A stretch of DNA of 64,000 nt, taken from NCBI GenBank assembly GCA_027488985.1, contig JAIYAR010000017.1:53281-117280 (forward strand), written 5' to 3'. Made by a program: the position numbers and the translations under genes. Within the stretch, counting starts at the first letter, position 1, and each line of letters starts with the position of its first letter. The notes below the pieces were generated by a model. That model was not told the DNA's origin and did no database searches. It was given only the letters and a program-made list of their open reading frames with translations. Source of the DNA: Comamonadaceae bacterium (GTDB lineage Bacteria > Pseudomonadota > Gammaproteobacteria > Burkholderiales > Burkholderiaceae_C). Of this stretch, positions 41,466 through 50,811 are shown one piece after another.

Positions 41466-42263
41466 ATGAAAACTTTTACGCAACACCCCGATATCCATTT
41501 CGAACGCCTCGGTGCGGAACAAGAAGTGGCGGTGATCCGCCTTACTCGCGGCGCCAAGCGCAATGCACTGAACGACGGACTCATCCTCGCGCTGCGTGAT
41601 CTGTTCGAAAACATGCCCGAAGGCGTGCGCGCCGCGGTGATCGCCGGCGAGGGCCCGCATTTCTGTGCAGGCCTGGACTTGAGTGAACTCAAAGAGCGGG
41701 ACGCCGGCCAGGGCTTGCACCATTCCCGCATGTGGCACGCCGCGCTGGAGCGTGTGCAATACGGCCCCGTTCCTGTGATCGCAGCTCTGCAAGGTGCTGT
41801 GGTGGGCGGAGGCTTGGAGTTGGCAAGCGCTTGCCACATTCGCGTGGCCGATGCTTCTGCGTTCTATGCCTTGCCGGAGGGTTCCCGCGGCATTTTTGTG
41901 GGCGGCGGCGGTGCGGTGCGCATTCCCAAATTGATCGGTGCGGCCCGCATGACCGACATGATGCTCACCGGCCGTGTGTACAACGCGCAGGATGGCGAGC
42001 GCATTGGTCTTGCGCAATACCTGGTGCCCGAAGGGGCTGCCTTTGACAAGGCGCTGGAGCTGGCGGTGCGCGTAGCGCAAAACGCACCGCTGACGAACTA
42101 CGCCTTGATGCACGCCTTGCCGCGCATCGCCGAGCAACCGGCCGACCAAGGGCTGTTCACCGAAGCCATGATGGCCGCTATTGCCCAAAGCGCACCGGAA
42201 GCCAAGACCCGCCTGAACGACTTTTTGGAAGGTCGCGCCGCCAAGGTGCGCAAGCAGGACTGA
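41466..42263 (+). CDS. Crotonase/enoyl-CoA hydratase family protein
   Basis: A 265-residue crotonase. Oxyanion-hole loops are visible in HFCAGLDLSEL near residue 62 and GGGLELASACHIRVAD near 110, and a catalytic Glu in LPEGSRGIFVGGG near 133. As first gene of the operon with feruloyl-CoA synthase it should hydrate (and perhaps cleave) a hydroxycinnamoyl-CoA. It is not close to the classical vanillin-forming Ech sequence, so a beta-oxidative hydratase is equally possible. ATG 41466 sits just after the operator palindrome. Four bases separate it from fcs. Confidence 0.88.
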   Translation: MKTFTQHPDIHFERLGAEQEVAVIRLTRGAKRNALNDGLILALRDLFENMPEGVRAAVIAGEGPHFCAGLDLSELKERDAGQGLHHSRMWHAALERVQYGPVPVIAALQGAVVGGGLELASACHIRVADASAFYALPEGSRGIFVGGGGAVRIPKLIGAARMTDMMLTGRVYNAQDGERIGLAQYLVPEGAAFDKALELAVRVAQNAPLTNYALMHALPRIAEQPADQGLFTEAMMAAIAQSAPEAKTRLNDFLEGRAAKVRKQD

Positions 42264-42267
42264 GGCC

Positions 42268-44139
42268 ATGAGCGACATGCAACTCCCCACCCCGCGTTAC
42301 CGCGAGACCAAATTCGGCGTCACCCGCATCACCGTCACCGACGGCGCGCCCGGCGTCCGCTATCTGCAGGCCGATCTGGCATTGGGTGCCTATGCCCGCC
42401 GGATCGCTGATTACCTCGTGCATTGGGCAGAGATCACGCCGGACCAGGCGTTCTTAGCCCGTCGCCGGCAGTTGCCGGACGGCACGACCGGCGAATGGCT
42501 ACACATCACCTATGCCCAGGCGCTGGAAAGCGCCCGCAGCATCGGGCAGGCACTGTTAGACCGGGGCTTGAGCCCCGAACGGCCAGTCGTCATCCTGAGC
42601 GAAAACAGCCTCGAGCACGCCATGATGGCGCTGGGCTGCCTGTATGCCGGCGTGCCCTACTGCCCGGTGTCCCCGGCCTATGCCACCGTGAGCCAGGACT
42701 ACGAAAAACTGCGCCATGTGATGGACACCCTGACGCCGGGGCTGGTCTTTGTGGCAGATGCATCTCGCTATGGCGCAGGCGTAGCCGCCACGGTCGGGCT
42801 GGATGTGGAAGTGGTAGCTGCAGCCGGGCAGATGCAAGGCCGGGAGGCAACTTCCTATGCGTCCCTGTTGGCCGCACCGGCCACGCCTGTCGTGGAAGCT
42901 GCCATGCATGCCACCGGCCCGGGCACCATCGTGAAGTTTTTGTTCACCAGCGGCTCGACCAAGCTGCCCAAGCCGGTCATCAACACACAGCGTATGTGGT
43001 GTGCCAACCTGCAGCAGATATCCCTGTCGCTGCCCGTGTTTGCCGAAGCGCCGCCGGTGTTGGTGGACTGGCTGCCTTGGAACCACACGTTTGGTGGCAA
43101 CCACAACTTCGGGCTCACCCTGCAACACGGTGGCACGCTGTACATCGATGACGGCAAGCCCACTGCGGCGCTTATTGGCGAGACGCTGCGCAACCTGCGA
43201 GAGATCGCGCCGACGGTGTACTTCAATGTGCCCACGGGCTTCGAGATGATTGCGTCGGCCATGGAGTCGGATGCGACATTGCGCACGACCCTGCTGTCGC
43301 GCCTGAAGGTGTTCTTCTATTCCGGTGCAGGGTTGTCTCAACCCGTGTGGGACAAGCTGCACACTATCCAGGAGTCCGCCATCGGCGAGCGCATTGTGAT
43401 GGCCACCGGGTTGGGCATGACCGAGTCTTCGCCCTCTGCCATGTTCGTGAACAGCCCGGATGTGGCGTCCGGGGACATCGGCGTTCCAGTGCCGGGTATG
43501 ACGCTCAAGCTGGTGGAGGTGGGTGGAAAAACCGAAGTGCGCTACCGCGGGCCCAACGTGACCCCCGGCTATTGGCGCACCGAGGCCGCCACCCGGGACG
43601 CATTTGATGAGGAAGGTTACCTCTGCACTGGCGACGCGGTGAAGTGGATTTCCGAGTCTGATATCCACCGTGGCCTGCGCTTTGATGGCCGGATCGCGGA
43701 GGATTTCAAGCTTTCTACGGGTACCTTCGTCAGCGTGGGTCCCATGCGCGCCAAGATCGTGGTGTCGGGCGCGCCCTACATCCAGGACGCGGTGATTACC
43801 GGACTGAACCGCAAAGAAGTCGGGGCGCTGCTGTTTTTGTCTGCAGCTTGCCGCGACGTAGCGAATCTTCCAGCGGATGCGCCTTGGGCTGAAGTGGTGC
43901 AGAGCGCTGCAGTGCGCCAGCGCATAGAAGCCGTTGTAGACCAACTGGCCCGCGAAGCCACAGGCAGTGCCAGCCGCATCGCCCGCGCACTGCTGATGGT
44001 GGAGCCTCCGTCCGCCGAAAAGGGCGAGATCACCGACAAGGGCTCGCTGAACCAACGGGCTGTGTTGAAACACCGCCATACCTTGGTCGAGGGGCTGCAC
44101 GACGACGCCCTGCCTTTCATCATCAAACCCACGGCCTGA
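42268..44139 (+). CDS. fcs: Feruloyl-CoA synthase
   Basis: A 623-residue acyl-adenylate-forming ligase that activates ferulate (and related hydroxycinnamates) to CoA thioesters. The phosphate loop FTSGSTKLPKPVINTQ near residue 229 is the version typical of feruloyl-CoA synthases; DWLPWNHTFGGNHN, TGLGMTESSP near 376 and the adenylate motif YLCTGDAVKW near 452 follow. It is second in the operon, with the crotonase upstream and an SDR 25 bases downstream. The substrate call rests on family resemblance plus context. Confidence 0.93.
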   Translation: MSDMQLPTPRYRETKFGVTRITVTDGAPGVRYLQADLALGAYARRIADYLVHWAEITPDQAFLARRRQLPDGTTGEWLHITYAQALESARSIGQALLDRGLSPERPVVILSENSLEHAMMALGCLYAGVPYCPVSPAYATVSQDYEKLRHVMDTLTPGLVFVADASRYGAGVAATVGLDVEVVAAAGQMQGREATSYASLLAAPATPVVEAAMHATGPGTIVKFLFTSGSTKLPKPVINTQRMWCANLQQISLSLPVFAEAPPVLVDWLPWNHTFGGNHNFGLTLQHGGTLYIDDGKPTAALIGETLRNLREIAPTVYFNVPTGFEMIASAMESDATLRTTLLSRLKVFFYSGAGLSQPVWDKLHTIQESAIGERIVMATGLGMTESSPSAMFVNSPDVASGDIGVPVPGMTLKLVEVGGKTEVRYRGPNVTPGYWRTEAATRDAFDEEGYLCTGDAVKWISESDIHRGLRFDGRIAEDFKLSTGTFVSVGPMRAKIVVSGAPYIQDAVITGLNRKEVGALLFLSAACRDVANLPADAPWAEVVQSAAVRQRIEAVVDQLAREATGSASRIARALLMVEPPSAEKGEITDKGSLNQRAVLKHRHTLVEGLHDDALPFIIKPTA

Positions 44140-44164
44140 GTGCGCCTCAGCCCAGGAAAAAGAC

Positions 44165-44950
44165 ATGCAACTTCAAGGACAAACCGCACTGGTGACCGGT
44201 GCAGCATCGGGTTTGGGTGAGGCGACTGCCCGCGAGCTGGCCAGACTGGGCGCAAAAGTCGCCGTGCTGGACATCAACGAGGCACAAGCAGGAGCTGTGG
44301 CGTCCGCGATCAGGGCAGAGTTCGGGGAAGACCGCGCCATCGCGCTGCGTTGCGACATCACGCAGACCGACAGTGTGCAAGCTGCTTTGGATGCATCCGA
44401 ACGCTCCTTGGGTGCCGCGCGCATCCTGATGAACGTGGCCGGCATCGGCAGCGCCAAGCGCGTGGTGCAGCGGGATGGAACTGCAGCACCCTTGGACGAC
44501 TTTGCGCGCGTGGTGTCTATCAACCTCATCGGCGCTTACAACATCAGCCGTTTGTTCGCAGCCGCCTGCAGCAAGCTGGCGCCGCTGGACAACGGCGAGC
44601 GTGGCGTGATGATGTTCACGGCATCGGTCGCAGCGTTTGACGGCCAAGTGGGTCAGCAGGCCTACAGCGCATCCAAGGGCGGTCTGGTCGGCATGACCCT
44701 GCCCATGGCTCGAGACCTCGCGCAGCACGCGATTCGGGTGTGCACGGTGGCCCCCGGCTTGTTCGCCACCCCTTTGATGAAGGAGTTGCCGGAAGCCGTG
44801 CAGCAATCTCTTGCGGCCAGCATCCCCTTCCCGCCCCGTTTGGGCAAGCCGCAAGAGTTCGCTGAACTGGCTTGCCACATCGTGACCAATGGGCACCTCA
44901 ATGGAGAGGTGATCCGGCTCGATGGCGCGCTGCGCATGGCGCCGCGCTAA
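44165..44950 (+). CDS. SDR family 3-hydroxyacyl-CoA dehydrogenase (HSD10-like)
   Basis: A 261-residue short-chain dehydrogenase: TGAASGLGEATAREL at the start, MNVAGIG in place of NNAG, Ser in TASVAAFDGQ and Tyr-Lys in YSASKGG. The long loop NGERGVMMFTASVAAFDGQ (residues about 142-160) and C-terminal GEVIRLDGALRM are typical of type-2 3-hydroxyacyl-CoA dehydrogenases. With the hydratase and synthase it could perform the third step of a beta-oxidation-like side-chain shortening of feruloyl-CoA; no thiolase gene follows in the window. Confidence 0.88.
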   Translation: MQLQGQTALVTGAASGLGEATARELARLGAKVAVLDINEAQAGAVASAIRAEFGEDRAIALRCDITQTDSVQAALDASERSLGAARILMNVAGIGSAKRVVQRDGTAAPLDDFARVVSINLIGAYNISRLFAAACSKLAPLDNGERGVMMFTASVAAFDGQVGQQAYSASKGGLVGMTLPMARDLAQHAIRVCTVAPGLFATPLMKELPEAVQQSLAASIPFPPRLGKPQEFAELACHIVTNGHLNGEVIRLDGALRMAPR

Positions 44951-45004
44951 CTCAGCAGCATTTCTTTCCCTGTGCAACCTGCCAATTAAAAATAGGAGAC
45001 AACC

Positions 45005-45991
45005 ATGTTCACTCGCAGGCAACTCATCCAGGCCTTGGGCAGCAGCGCTGTTTTGGGCGCGCTGTATCCACTCACTGCGCAAGCGCAGGTAGACCAAGTC
45101 AAGGTGTACTTCGGCTTCCCGCCGGGCAGTTCCGGTGATACCGTGGCGCGCCGGGTCGCGGAAAAGTGGGCGGGTACGGCCTTCAGCAAAAACGCAGGCA
45201 TTGTTGAAAACAAGCCCGGCGCTGGCGGTCGTATCGCCCTCGAGGCCCTCAAAAGCGCGCCGGCCGATGGCTCGGTGCTGGCACTTTCGCAGGTGTCAGC
45301 GCTTGCTAACTATCCGCACATCTTCAACAAGATGCCGTACACCGACAAGGACTTTGCCCCTGTCTCCATCGCGGCCATCATGCACCACGGCCTGGCGGTG
45401 GGCCCCATGGTGCCTGCCAATGTCCGGACAGTGAAGGATTTCCTGGCGTGGGCCAAGGCCAACCCCAAAGACGCGAGTTACGGTTCGCCCGGTGCGGGCT
45501 CCACACCGCATTTCATTGGCGCTTTGCTGGGCATCAATAGCGGGGTGGACCTCCGGCATGTGCCGTATCGCGGCTCGGTGCCCGGGGTTACCGATCTGGT
45601 GGGGGGGCAGGTGGCCGCCATGGTGACGCCGCACGGCGACTACCTGGCCAATTACAAGGCTGGCAAGTTGCGCATTCTGGCAACCTCCGGCCCCAACCGC
45701 TCGCCCTACGCCCCCGAGGTTCCCACTTTTGCCGAGCAGGGCTTCCCGGAGCTGACGACCGAAGAGTGGTTCGGTTTCTATGCGCCTGCAAATACTCCGA
45801 AGCCAGTGGTGATGGCCGCCAATACGGCGATCAACGCAGCCTTGAAAGAAAAATCGGTCATCGATAGCCTGGCGCTCGTTGGCTTGATTCCCCGCGGCTC
45901 CACGCCTGAAGAGCAAGCCCGCTGGCAAAAATCAGAGTTCGACACCTGGGGGCCCTTGATTAAAAGGATCGGATTCACAGCTGACTCTTGA
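45005..45991 (+). CDS. Bug-type extracytoplasmic solute-binding protein (tripartite tricarboxylate family)
   Basis: A 328-residue periplasmic binding protein of the large Bug family of Burkholderiales. Signal peptide MFTRRQLIQALGSSAVLG with cleavage near AQA-Q; then the family pattern VYFGFPPGSSGDTVARR, VENKPGAGGRIALEALKSAPADG and the C-terminal PEEQARWQKSEFDTWGPLI. It follows the feruloyl operon by 54 bases with GGAG before the ATG, so its ligand may be an aromatic or hydroxycinnamic acid. No TctAB permease genes are nearby. Confidence 0.92.
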   Translation: MFTRRQLIQALGSSAVLGALYPLTAQAQVDQVKVYFGFPPGSSGDTVARRVAEKWAGTAFSKNAGIVENKPGAGGRIALEALKSAPADGSVLALSQVSALANYPHIFNKMPYTDKDFAPVSIAAIMHHGLAVGPMVPANVRTVKDFLAWAKANPKDASYGSPGAGSTPHFIGALLGINSGVDLRHVPYRGSVPGVTDLVGGQVAAMVTPHGDYLANYKAGKLRILATSGPNRSPYAPEVPTFAEQGFPELTTEEWFGFYAPANTPKPVVMAANTAINAALKEKSVIDSLALVGLIPRGSTPEEQARWQKSEFDTWGPLIKRIGFTADS

Positions 45992-46130
45992 GAGGCTAGT
46001 TAGGGGCGTTTATCTTTTCGGCCCCGATTCGGGATACTTAGGCGCTGCTTCCGACTCATAGGGGGAAACGCTCTACGGAGAAAAGGAAGCGTCAGTAGAA
46101 TGGCCCTCTTTTTCTCTCGGGAGCCCCCCT

Positions 46131-46970
46131 GTGTCCGACGCCCTTGCTGTACTCCCGCAATACCTTCTCCCCAAAAAAGCACTGACCGCCTTTGCGGGGG
46201 TGATTGCCGGTGCACGGGGCGGCAAAGCCACCGCGGCGCTAATCCGCTGGTTCATCGGGAAGTACAAGGTGAACATGGCCGAAGCGGCCAACCCTGATCC
46301 CGCGGCCTATCCCACATTCAATGAGTTTTTTACCCGGGCCTTGAAACCCGGTGTCCGTCCGCTGGCCAATGTGCCTTTTGTGTGCCCCGTGGATGGAGCC
46401 ATCAGCCAGTTCGGTGCGATAGACCAAGATCAAATTTTTCAAGCCAAGGGTCACCACTACAGCAGCACTGCATTGGTGGGAGGCGATGCTCAGTTGGCAG
46501 CCCAGTTCGACAACGGCACCTTTGCCACGATTTACCTCAGCCCGCGCGACTATCACCGCATCCACATGCCCTGTGACGGTGAATTGCGCCGCATGATTTA
46601 TGTGCCGGGCGATCTGTTTTCAGTCAACCCCACGACCGCCCGCGGCGTGCCGGGCCTGTTTGCGCGCAACGAGCGGGTGGTCTGCGTGTTCGATTCGCCC
46701 CATGGTGAGTTTGTGTTGACTTTGGTCGGTGCCACTGTGGTCGGCAGTATGGCGACCACCTGGCATGGCGTGGTGAATCCCCCGCGCTTGCCACAGGTGA
46801 CAGAGTGGCACTACGAGCCAGGCAATGTGGTTCTCAAGAAGGGCGATGAGATGGGCCGTTTCTTGCTTGGCTCTACTGTCGTTTTGCTATTTCGCAAAGA
46901 TGCGCTGAACTTCAACCCCGAATGGTCGCCCGCCAAACCCGTACAACTGGGTGAAAGCATGGGTATTTAG
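46131..46970 (+). CDS. psd: Phosphatidylserine decarboxylase proenzyme
   Basis: A 279-residue Psd that makes phosphatidylethanolamine. The self-cleavage site FLLGSTVVLLF near residue 244 (LGST) yields the pyruvoyl-bearing alpha chain; YPTFNEFFTRAL, CPVDGAISQFG, KGHHYSSTALVGG, YLSPRDYHRIHMP and SPHGEF support the assignment and include the Asp-His-Ser charge-relay residues. The start is GTG at 46131. Inner-membrane associated. Preceded by a 139-base gap and followed 60 bases later by a chemoreceptor gene. Confidence 0.96.
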   Translation: MSDALAVLPQYLLPKKALTAFAGVIAGARGGKATAALIRWFIGKYKVNMAEAANPDPAAYPTFNEFFTRALKPGVRPLANVPFVCPVDGAISQFGAIDQDQIFQAKGHHYSSTALVGGDAQLAAQFDNGTFATIYLSPRDYHRIHMPCDGELRRMIYVPGDLFSVNPTTARGVPGLFARNERVVCVFDSPHGEFVLTLVGATVVGSMATTWHGVVNPPRLPQVTEWHYEPGNVVLKKGDEMGRFLLGSTVVLLFRKDALNFNPEWSPAKPVQLGESMGI

Positions 46971-47030
46971 TTGAGCAAACAGCTCTGAATTTCAGTATCC
47001 TGAGTTTTTGGAACCCCAAAGAGGGAAAGT

Positions 47031-48695
47031 ATGAACAACGTTGCCATCGTGAACGAATTACCCGTTTCCGTCATTGGAGAGAGTGGCACCCCTGAGCCCG
47101 CGCCGTATCAGCGCACCCGCATCACTGCGCTGGAAAATATGACTGTGCGCTCCAGCTTGTGGCTCGCATTCGCCAGCGTGTTGTTGGGCGCAGTGGTCAT
47201 TGGAGTCTTTTCCTTGTTCCAAATGGGACGCTTGAATGCGTCGACCAAGGCCATTTACGAGCAGGAATACGCAGCCGGCCAAGCAGCCGAAGAGGCGCGC
47301 GGCCTGATCTTGCGTGCCAGCCGGGCACAGACCCAGTTGCTGACGGCCACTACGGCTGCAGAACGCAATACGCTCGGTGCAGCCATTGAATCCAGTCTGT
47401 CTGATATCGGAAAGCGCTTGGACGTTATCAAAGGGCTGTCTGATTCCGAGGAAACCACCGCGACCAGCCAGCAATTGATCGACGGTATGGCAAGTTGGTC
47501 CAAGCGCCAGCGTGCTTACATCACCCTCGTTAAAGAGCAACCTCTGGACCTGATGCAGATGAGCACTGATGTGCCGACAGAGGACGCCCGGCTTCTCAAT
47601 GACACCCGTAAGCTGGAAAAGCTGGTGGATGCCTTGGTGGAACAGCGTGCGCAGTCTGCCAAGGCAACCATTGAAAATGCAGGTCAGATTTACCAATCCT
47701 CCCAGATGTGGGTGGTCGGCATCATGGTGCTGCTGTTGATTCTGTCCCTGGTGATTAGCGCTTGGGTTACGGGGCGCCTCTCCCGTCAATTAGGCGGTGA
47801 GCCGGCCTACGCCAAGTCCATTGCCAGCCGTATTGCAGATGGCGATCTGACGATGCAAATCCAGCTCGCACCCAAAGACAATGACAGCCTGCTGTACTCC
47901 TTGCGTGACATGCAGATGAAGTTGTCGGAGACCATGCGCGACATCGCGGATAGCTCCAAGCAAGTCGCAAATGCCTCACGCGAGATTTCTATGGGGAACC
48001 TGGACTTATCACAGCGTACTGAGCAACAAAGCGCCTCTCTGGAAAAAACAAGCACCAATGTGGAGCAAATGGCGTCATTGACAAGGCGCTATGCCGAAAG
48101 CGCTGCCGAGGCAGCACAACTCTCCGGCAATGCCAGCCGCTCGGCCCGATTGGGAGGTGAAGTGGTCGCTGATGTGGTCAGCACCATGGAGAAGATCAGC
48201 AAGAGCACCCAAGCCATTCACGGCAACATAAGCGTGATTGAAGGCATCGCGTTTCAGACCAACATCTTGGCGCTCAATGCGGCGGTTGAAGCGGCGCACG
48301 CCGGTGAGCAGGGGCGTGGGTTCGCGGTAGTGGCGCAAGAGGTGCGATCGCTCGCGGAACGCAGTGCCAAGGCTGCCCGTGAGATTAATGCACTGATTGA
48401 AGAGTCCACTCGCCAAGTCAAAGAAGGTGCGGAGCTGGCCAGCAAAGCCGGCCAGACCATCAGTGAAATGGCGGGTACGGTTCAACAAACCAGCGCCGTG
48501 ATGGAAGAGATTTCCGGTGCCTCGGCCCAACAAAGTCATGGGATTGAAGAGATCAACCGGGCGGTTACCCAGCTGGACGACAGCACCCAGCAGAACGCTG
48601 CACTGGTGGAAGAAGCCGCTGCCGCAGCGCAATCCTTGGATGAACAGGCGCAGTCGCTGGATCAGTTGGTCGGGCGCTTCCACTTGCGCAGTTAA
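47031..48695 (+). CDS. Methyl-accepting chemotaxis protein (Tar-like topology)
   Basis: A 554-residue receptor. An N-terminal cytoplasmic stretch of about 40 residues precedes TM1 ([20 protein letters not shown]), then a four-helix-bundle periplasmic sensor, TM2 near 225-245, HAMP and signalling domain. The signalling domain differs from the other five receptors here ([12 protein letters not shown] with His for the usual Arg at the tip; [16 protein letters not shown]). No WESF tail; ends GRFHLRS. AGAGGGAAAGT precedes the ATG. A strong terminator follows. Confidence 0.93.
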   Translation: MNNVAIVNELPVSVIGESGTPEPAPYQRTRITALENMTVRSSLWLAFASVLLGAVVIGVFSLFQMGRLNASTKAIYEQEYAAGQAAEEARGLILRASRAQTQLLTATTAAERNTLGAAIESSLSDIGKRLDVIKGLSDSEETTATSQQLIDGMASWSKRQRAYITLVKEQPLDLMQMSTDVPTEDARLLNDTRKLEKLVDALVEQRAQSAKATIENAGQIYQSSQMWVVGIMVLLLILSLVISAWVTGRLSRQLGGEPAYAKSIASRIADGDLTMQIQLAPKDNDSLLYSLRDMQMKLSETMRDIADSSKQVANASREISMGNLDLSQRTEQQSASLEKTSTNVEQMASLTRRYAESAAEAAQLSGNASRSARLGGEVVADVVSTMEKISKSTQAIHGNISVIEGIAFQTNILALNAAVEAAHAGEQGRGFAVVAQEVRSLAERSAKAAREINALIEESTRQVKEGAELASKAGQTISEMAGTVQQTSAVMEEISGASAQQSHGIEEINRAVTQLDDSTQQNAALVEEAAAAAQSLDEQAQSLDQLVGRFHLRS

Positions 48696-48714
48696 GCCCA
48701 CCCAAAGTATCAAA

Positions 48715-48743
48715 AAAAACGGCGGCCAATGGCCGCCGTTTTT
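48715..48743. terminator. Bidirectional rho-independent terminator
   Basis: AAAAACGGCGGCC and GGCCGCCGTTTTT are perfect 13-base arms around the loop AAT, with an A-run to the left and T-run to the right. It lies between the convergent chemoreceptor and purU genes and can stop both. Confidence 0.92.
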
Positions 48744-48758
48744 GCATCCGGGGACTGC

Positions 48759-49607
48759 TTACCGGAATATCACGGTCTTGTGGCCATTCAAGAGCACGCG
48801 GTGTTCGCTATGCCACTTGACGGCGCGCGCCAGCACCTGGCTTTCGGTGTCTCGGCCCAGCGTGGTCAGGTCTTCCACGGTACGGCTGTGGTCCACGCGG
48901 GCCACGTCCTGCTCAATGATGGGGCCCTCATCCAGGTCTGCCGTCACGTAATGGGCGGTGGCGCCAATCAACTTCACACCGCGGTCATGCGCTTGGTAGT
49001 AAGGCTTGGCACCTTTGAAACTGGGCAGGAAGCTGTGATGGATGTTGATGGCGCGGCCGTTGAGTTGCCGGCACATGTTGTCGCTCAGGATTTGCATGTA
49101 GCGGGCCAATACCACCAGCTCGGCCCCTTCTGCTTCAATGATTTCCAATTGCTTGGCTTCGGCCTGCTCTTTCGTGGCTGCAGTCACCGGAATATGGTGG
49201 AAGGGCACGTTGTAGCTGGCGGCGAGCTGATAAAACTCGCGGTGGTTGGACACGATGGCCCGGATGTCCAGGGGCAGCAAGCCGCTCTTCCACCGGAATA
49301 GCAAGTCATTTAGGCAATGGCCTTCCTTGCTGACCATGATGACCGTGCGCATGGGCTGCGCCATGGTCTGCAGGTTCCATTGGAGTTTGAGAGGTTCGGC
49401 AAAAGTGCCCAGTTGGGACTTCAGCTCGCCGTGGCTCAGCTGGCTGCAGCTGAATTGCACCCGCATGAAAAACAGACCCGTGTCGTGGTCGTTGTACTGG
49501 GCTGCTTCTTCAATGTTGCCACCGCGTTCCAGCAAAAAACCCGAAACAGCGTGGACAAGCCCCAAGCGGTCGGGGCAGGAAAACGTAAGGATGTAAGTCT
49601 GGCTCAT
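48759..49607 (-). CDS. purU: Formyltetrahydrofolate deformylase
   Basis: A 282-residue enzyme with an N-terminal ACT domain (ILTFSCPDRLGLVHAVSGFL) and a C-terminal formyltransferase-like hydrolase domain. Catalytic region: LARYMQILS, HHSFLPSFKGAKPY (His and Asn/His set) and GATAHYVTADLDEGPIIEQD. It hydrolyses 10-formyl-THF to THF and formate, balancing one-carbon units and supplying formate for PurT, which is encoded at 28841-30058. Length equals the family norm. Confidence 0.96.
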   Translation of the reverse strand: MSQTYILTFSCPDRLGLVHAVSGFLLERGGNIEEAAQYNDHDTGLFFMRVQFSCSQLSHGELKSQLGTFAEPLKLQWNLQTMAQPMRTVIMVSKEGHCLNDLLFRWKSGLLPLDIRAIVSNHREFYQLAASYNVPFHHIPVTAATKEQAEAKQLEIIEAEGAELVVLARYMQILSDNMCRQLNGRAINIHHSFLPSFKGAKPYYQAHDRGVKLIGATAHYVTADLDEGPIIEQDVARVDHSRTVEDLTTLGRDTESQVLARAVKWHSEHRVLLNGHKTVIFR

Positions 49608-49662
49608 CCCCCGATTGTCGCAGTTCCGCGCAACAGGGGCGGGCCGTGGACCGCTTGCCCGT

Positions 49663-49965
49663 TCAGTGCACCTGGACAGGCGTCTGCGCGAGCTCGGCGT
49701 ACTGTTCCAGCGTGTCTTCTACCTCTTCCTGGGTCGGAGTATTCACTTGCCAGGCCATGATGTGTTGCTGAAAGAGTTCGGCCCAGGAACCGTCCAAGTA
49801 CACCTCTTTGTTGGAGCGTTTGTCCACGATTTCAAAGCCGTGGCGGGCCAGGCTGGGTACCCCCAGAGGATAGCGCTCGGTTTTTTCCGGTGCCTGATCC
49901 TCAGATTCGCCGTTGGCGAGCATGTGGGTGACGGAGAAAGAATCGGATTCGTAGAGCGTATGCAT
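49663..49965 (-). CDS. DUF3567 domain protein
   Basis: A 100-residue small protein of the DUF3567 family, which is largely confined to Betaproteobacteria. Typical features: MHTLYESDSFSVTHM start, GFEIVDKRSNKEVYLDG core with SWAELFQQH, and TPTQEEVEDTLEQYAELAQTPV end. Compared with others I recall, it has an additional about 15-residue acidic insert (ESEDQAPEKTE) before the core. Cytoplasmic, function unknown. It lies upstream of the DUF3108 pair but on the same strand as purU, 55 bases before it. Confidence 0.85.
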   Translation of the reverse strand: MHTLYESDSFSVTHMLANGESEDQAPEKTERYPLGVPSLARHGFEIVDKRSNKEVYLDGSWAELFQQHIMAWQVNTPTQEEVEDTLEQYAELAQTPVQVH

Positions 49966-50050
49966 AGGTGATTTCAGAGAGATGATCCGTAAATAGATGC
50001 CATCTGCACCGATTCAAGAGTAGCAGCAAAAATGCGTGTCTGTGCAAAGC

Positions 50051-50809
50051 TCAACGGTTTTGGCTATTTGCCCACACTAAATCCAGGTAATCGCCGTTGG
50101 ATTCCGTAATGCGGATGCGAACCGGCAAAAACTGCAAATTCGGTGCGTACCAGAGCTCCAGTCTTTGCTTGCGTTCTGCACTGGGTTCATGCGTGAACTT
50201 GATGGCCGATACAGGCCCGTTGGCAAGTTTGACCATTTCCGGAGCGCCCGCTTTGAACGTCCATTGCTCCGCATAGCGGTCCCCGATGGCCTGCAGGCTG
50301 ATGCTTTTCCCTGCAGCACCCTGTGCGCTGTTGCCCGCCAGCAAGCTGGCCAGTTGCATAAACACACTCAGCTGGTCCTGGGCGCCGACTTGCAATAGTG
50401 CATCGGAGGTTCCCTCGCTGAAGGAAATCCGTCCGGCGCTGCGCTGAAAGCGTGCATTGATTTCAGATTGCCCCAGGCGTTTGCTGGTGAATTTGTCAGG
50501 TTCCAGGCCGCGCTCCGTCAAGGTGCCTTGGCTGGTCCACGCCTGAAGGGTGAGGCCGAATTTGCGGATCAGTAATTGCGACTGGTAGTTCTTGCCGTCG
50601 TGGGACCACACCAATTCGGCTGTGCCGGTGTACGCGGAAGAGATGACGCCGTCTACGTCATAGGCCATGCGCACCGGGGCCGGCGCTTTGTAGGTATTGG
50701 CGACATCCGTGGCTGCCGTTTGTGCGGCCAGCGGCGAGCAGGTAAAGGCGAAAGCCATTGCCCATGCTGCAAGTAGTTTTATCAGACGAAGGTAGCTTCT
50801 CTCTGTCAT
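50051..50809 (-). CDS. DUF3108 family exported protein (first paralogue)
   Basis: A 252-residue exported protein: signal peptide with hydrophobic core LIKLLAAWAMAFAFTCSPLA and cleavage near AQT. The DUF3108 body is a beta-rich fold: VRMAYDVDGVISSAYTGTAELVW, QLSVFMQLASLLAG, WTFKAG and the terminal FLPVRIRITESNGDYLDLVW. DUF3108 proteins are periplasmic and of unknown function. ATG at 50809 lies 3 bases after the stop of its upstream paralogue. The two share the same order of motifs, so they arose by tandem duplication. Confidence 0.85.
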   Translation of the reverse strand: MTERSYLRLIKLLAAWAMAFAFTCSPLAAQTAATDVANTYKAPAPVRMAYDVDGVISSAYTGTAELVWSHDGKNYQSQLLIRKFGLTLQAWTSQGTLTERGLEPDKFTSKRLGQSEINARFQRSAGRISFSEGTSDALLQVGAQDQLSVFMQLASLLAGNSAQGAAGKSISLQAIGDRYAEQWTFKAGAPEMVKLANGPVSAIKFTHEPSAERKQRLELWYAPNLQFLPVRIRITESNGDYLDLVWANSQNR

Positions 50810-50811
50810 GC

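Noticed and set aside
42556-44166. Open frame of 536 codons antisense to fcs
   Set aside because: Low-complexity His/Arg/Gly-rich translation, no domain, and full overlap with a well-supported gene. Long antisense frames are expected in G+C-rich DNA; the same reasoning removes those opposite pilU, pilT, putA, the TPR-barrel gene and the GGDEF-EAL gene.
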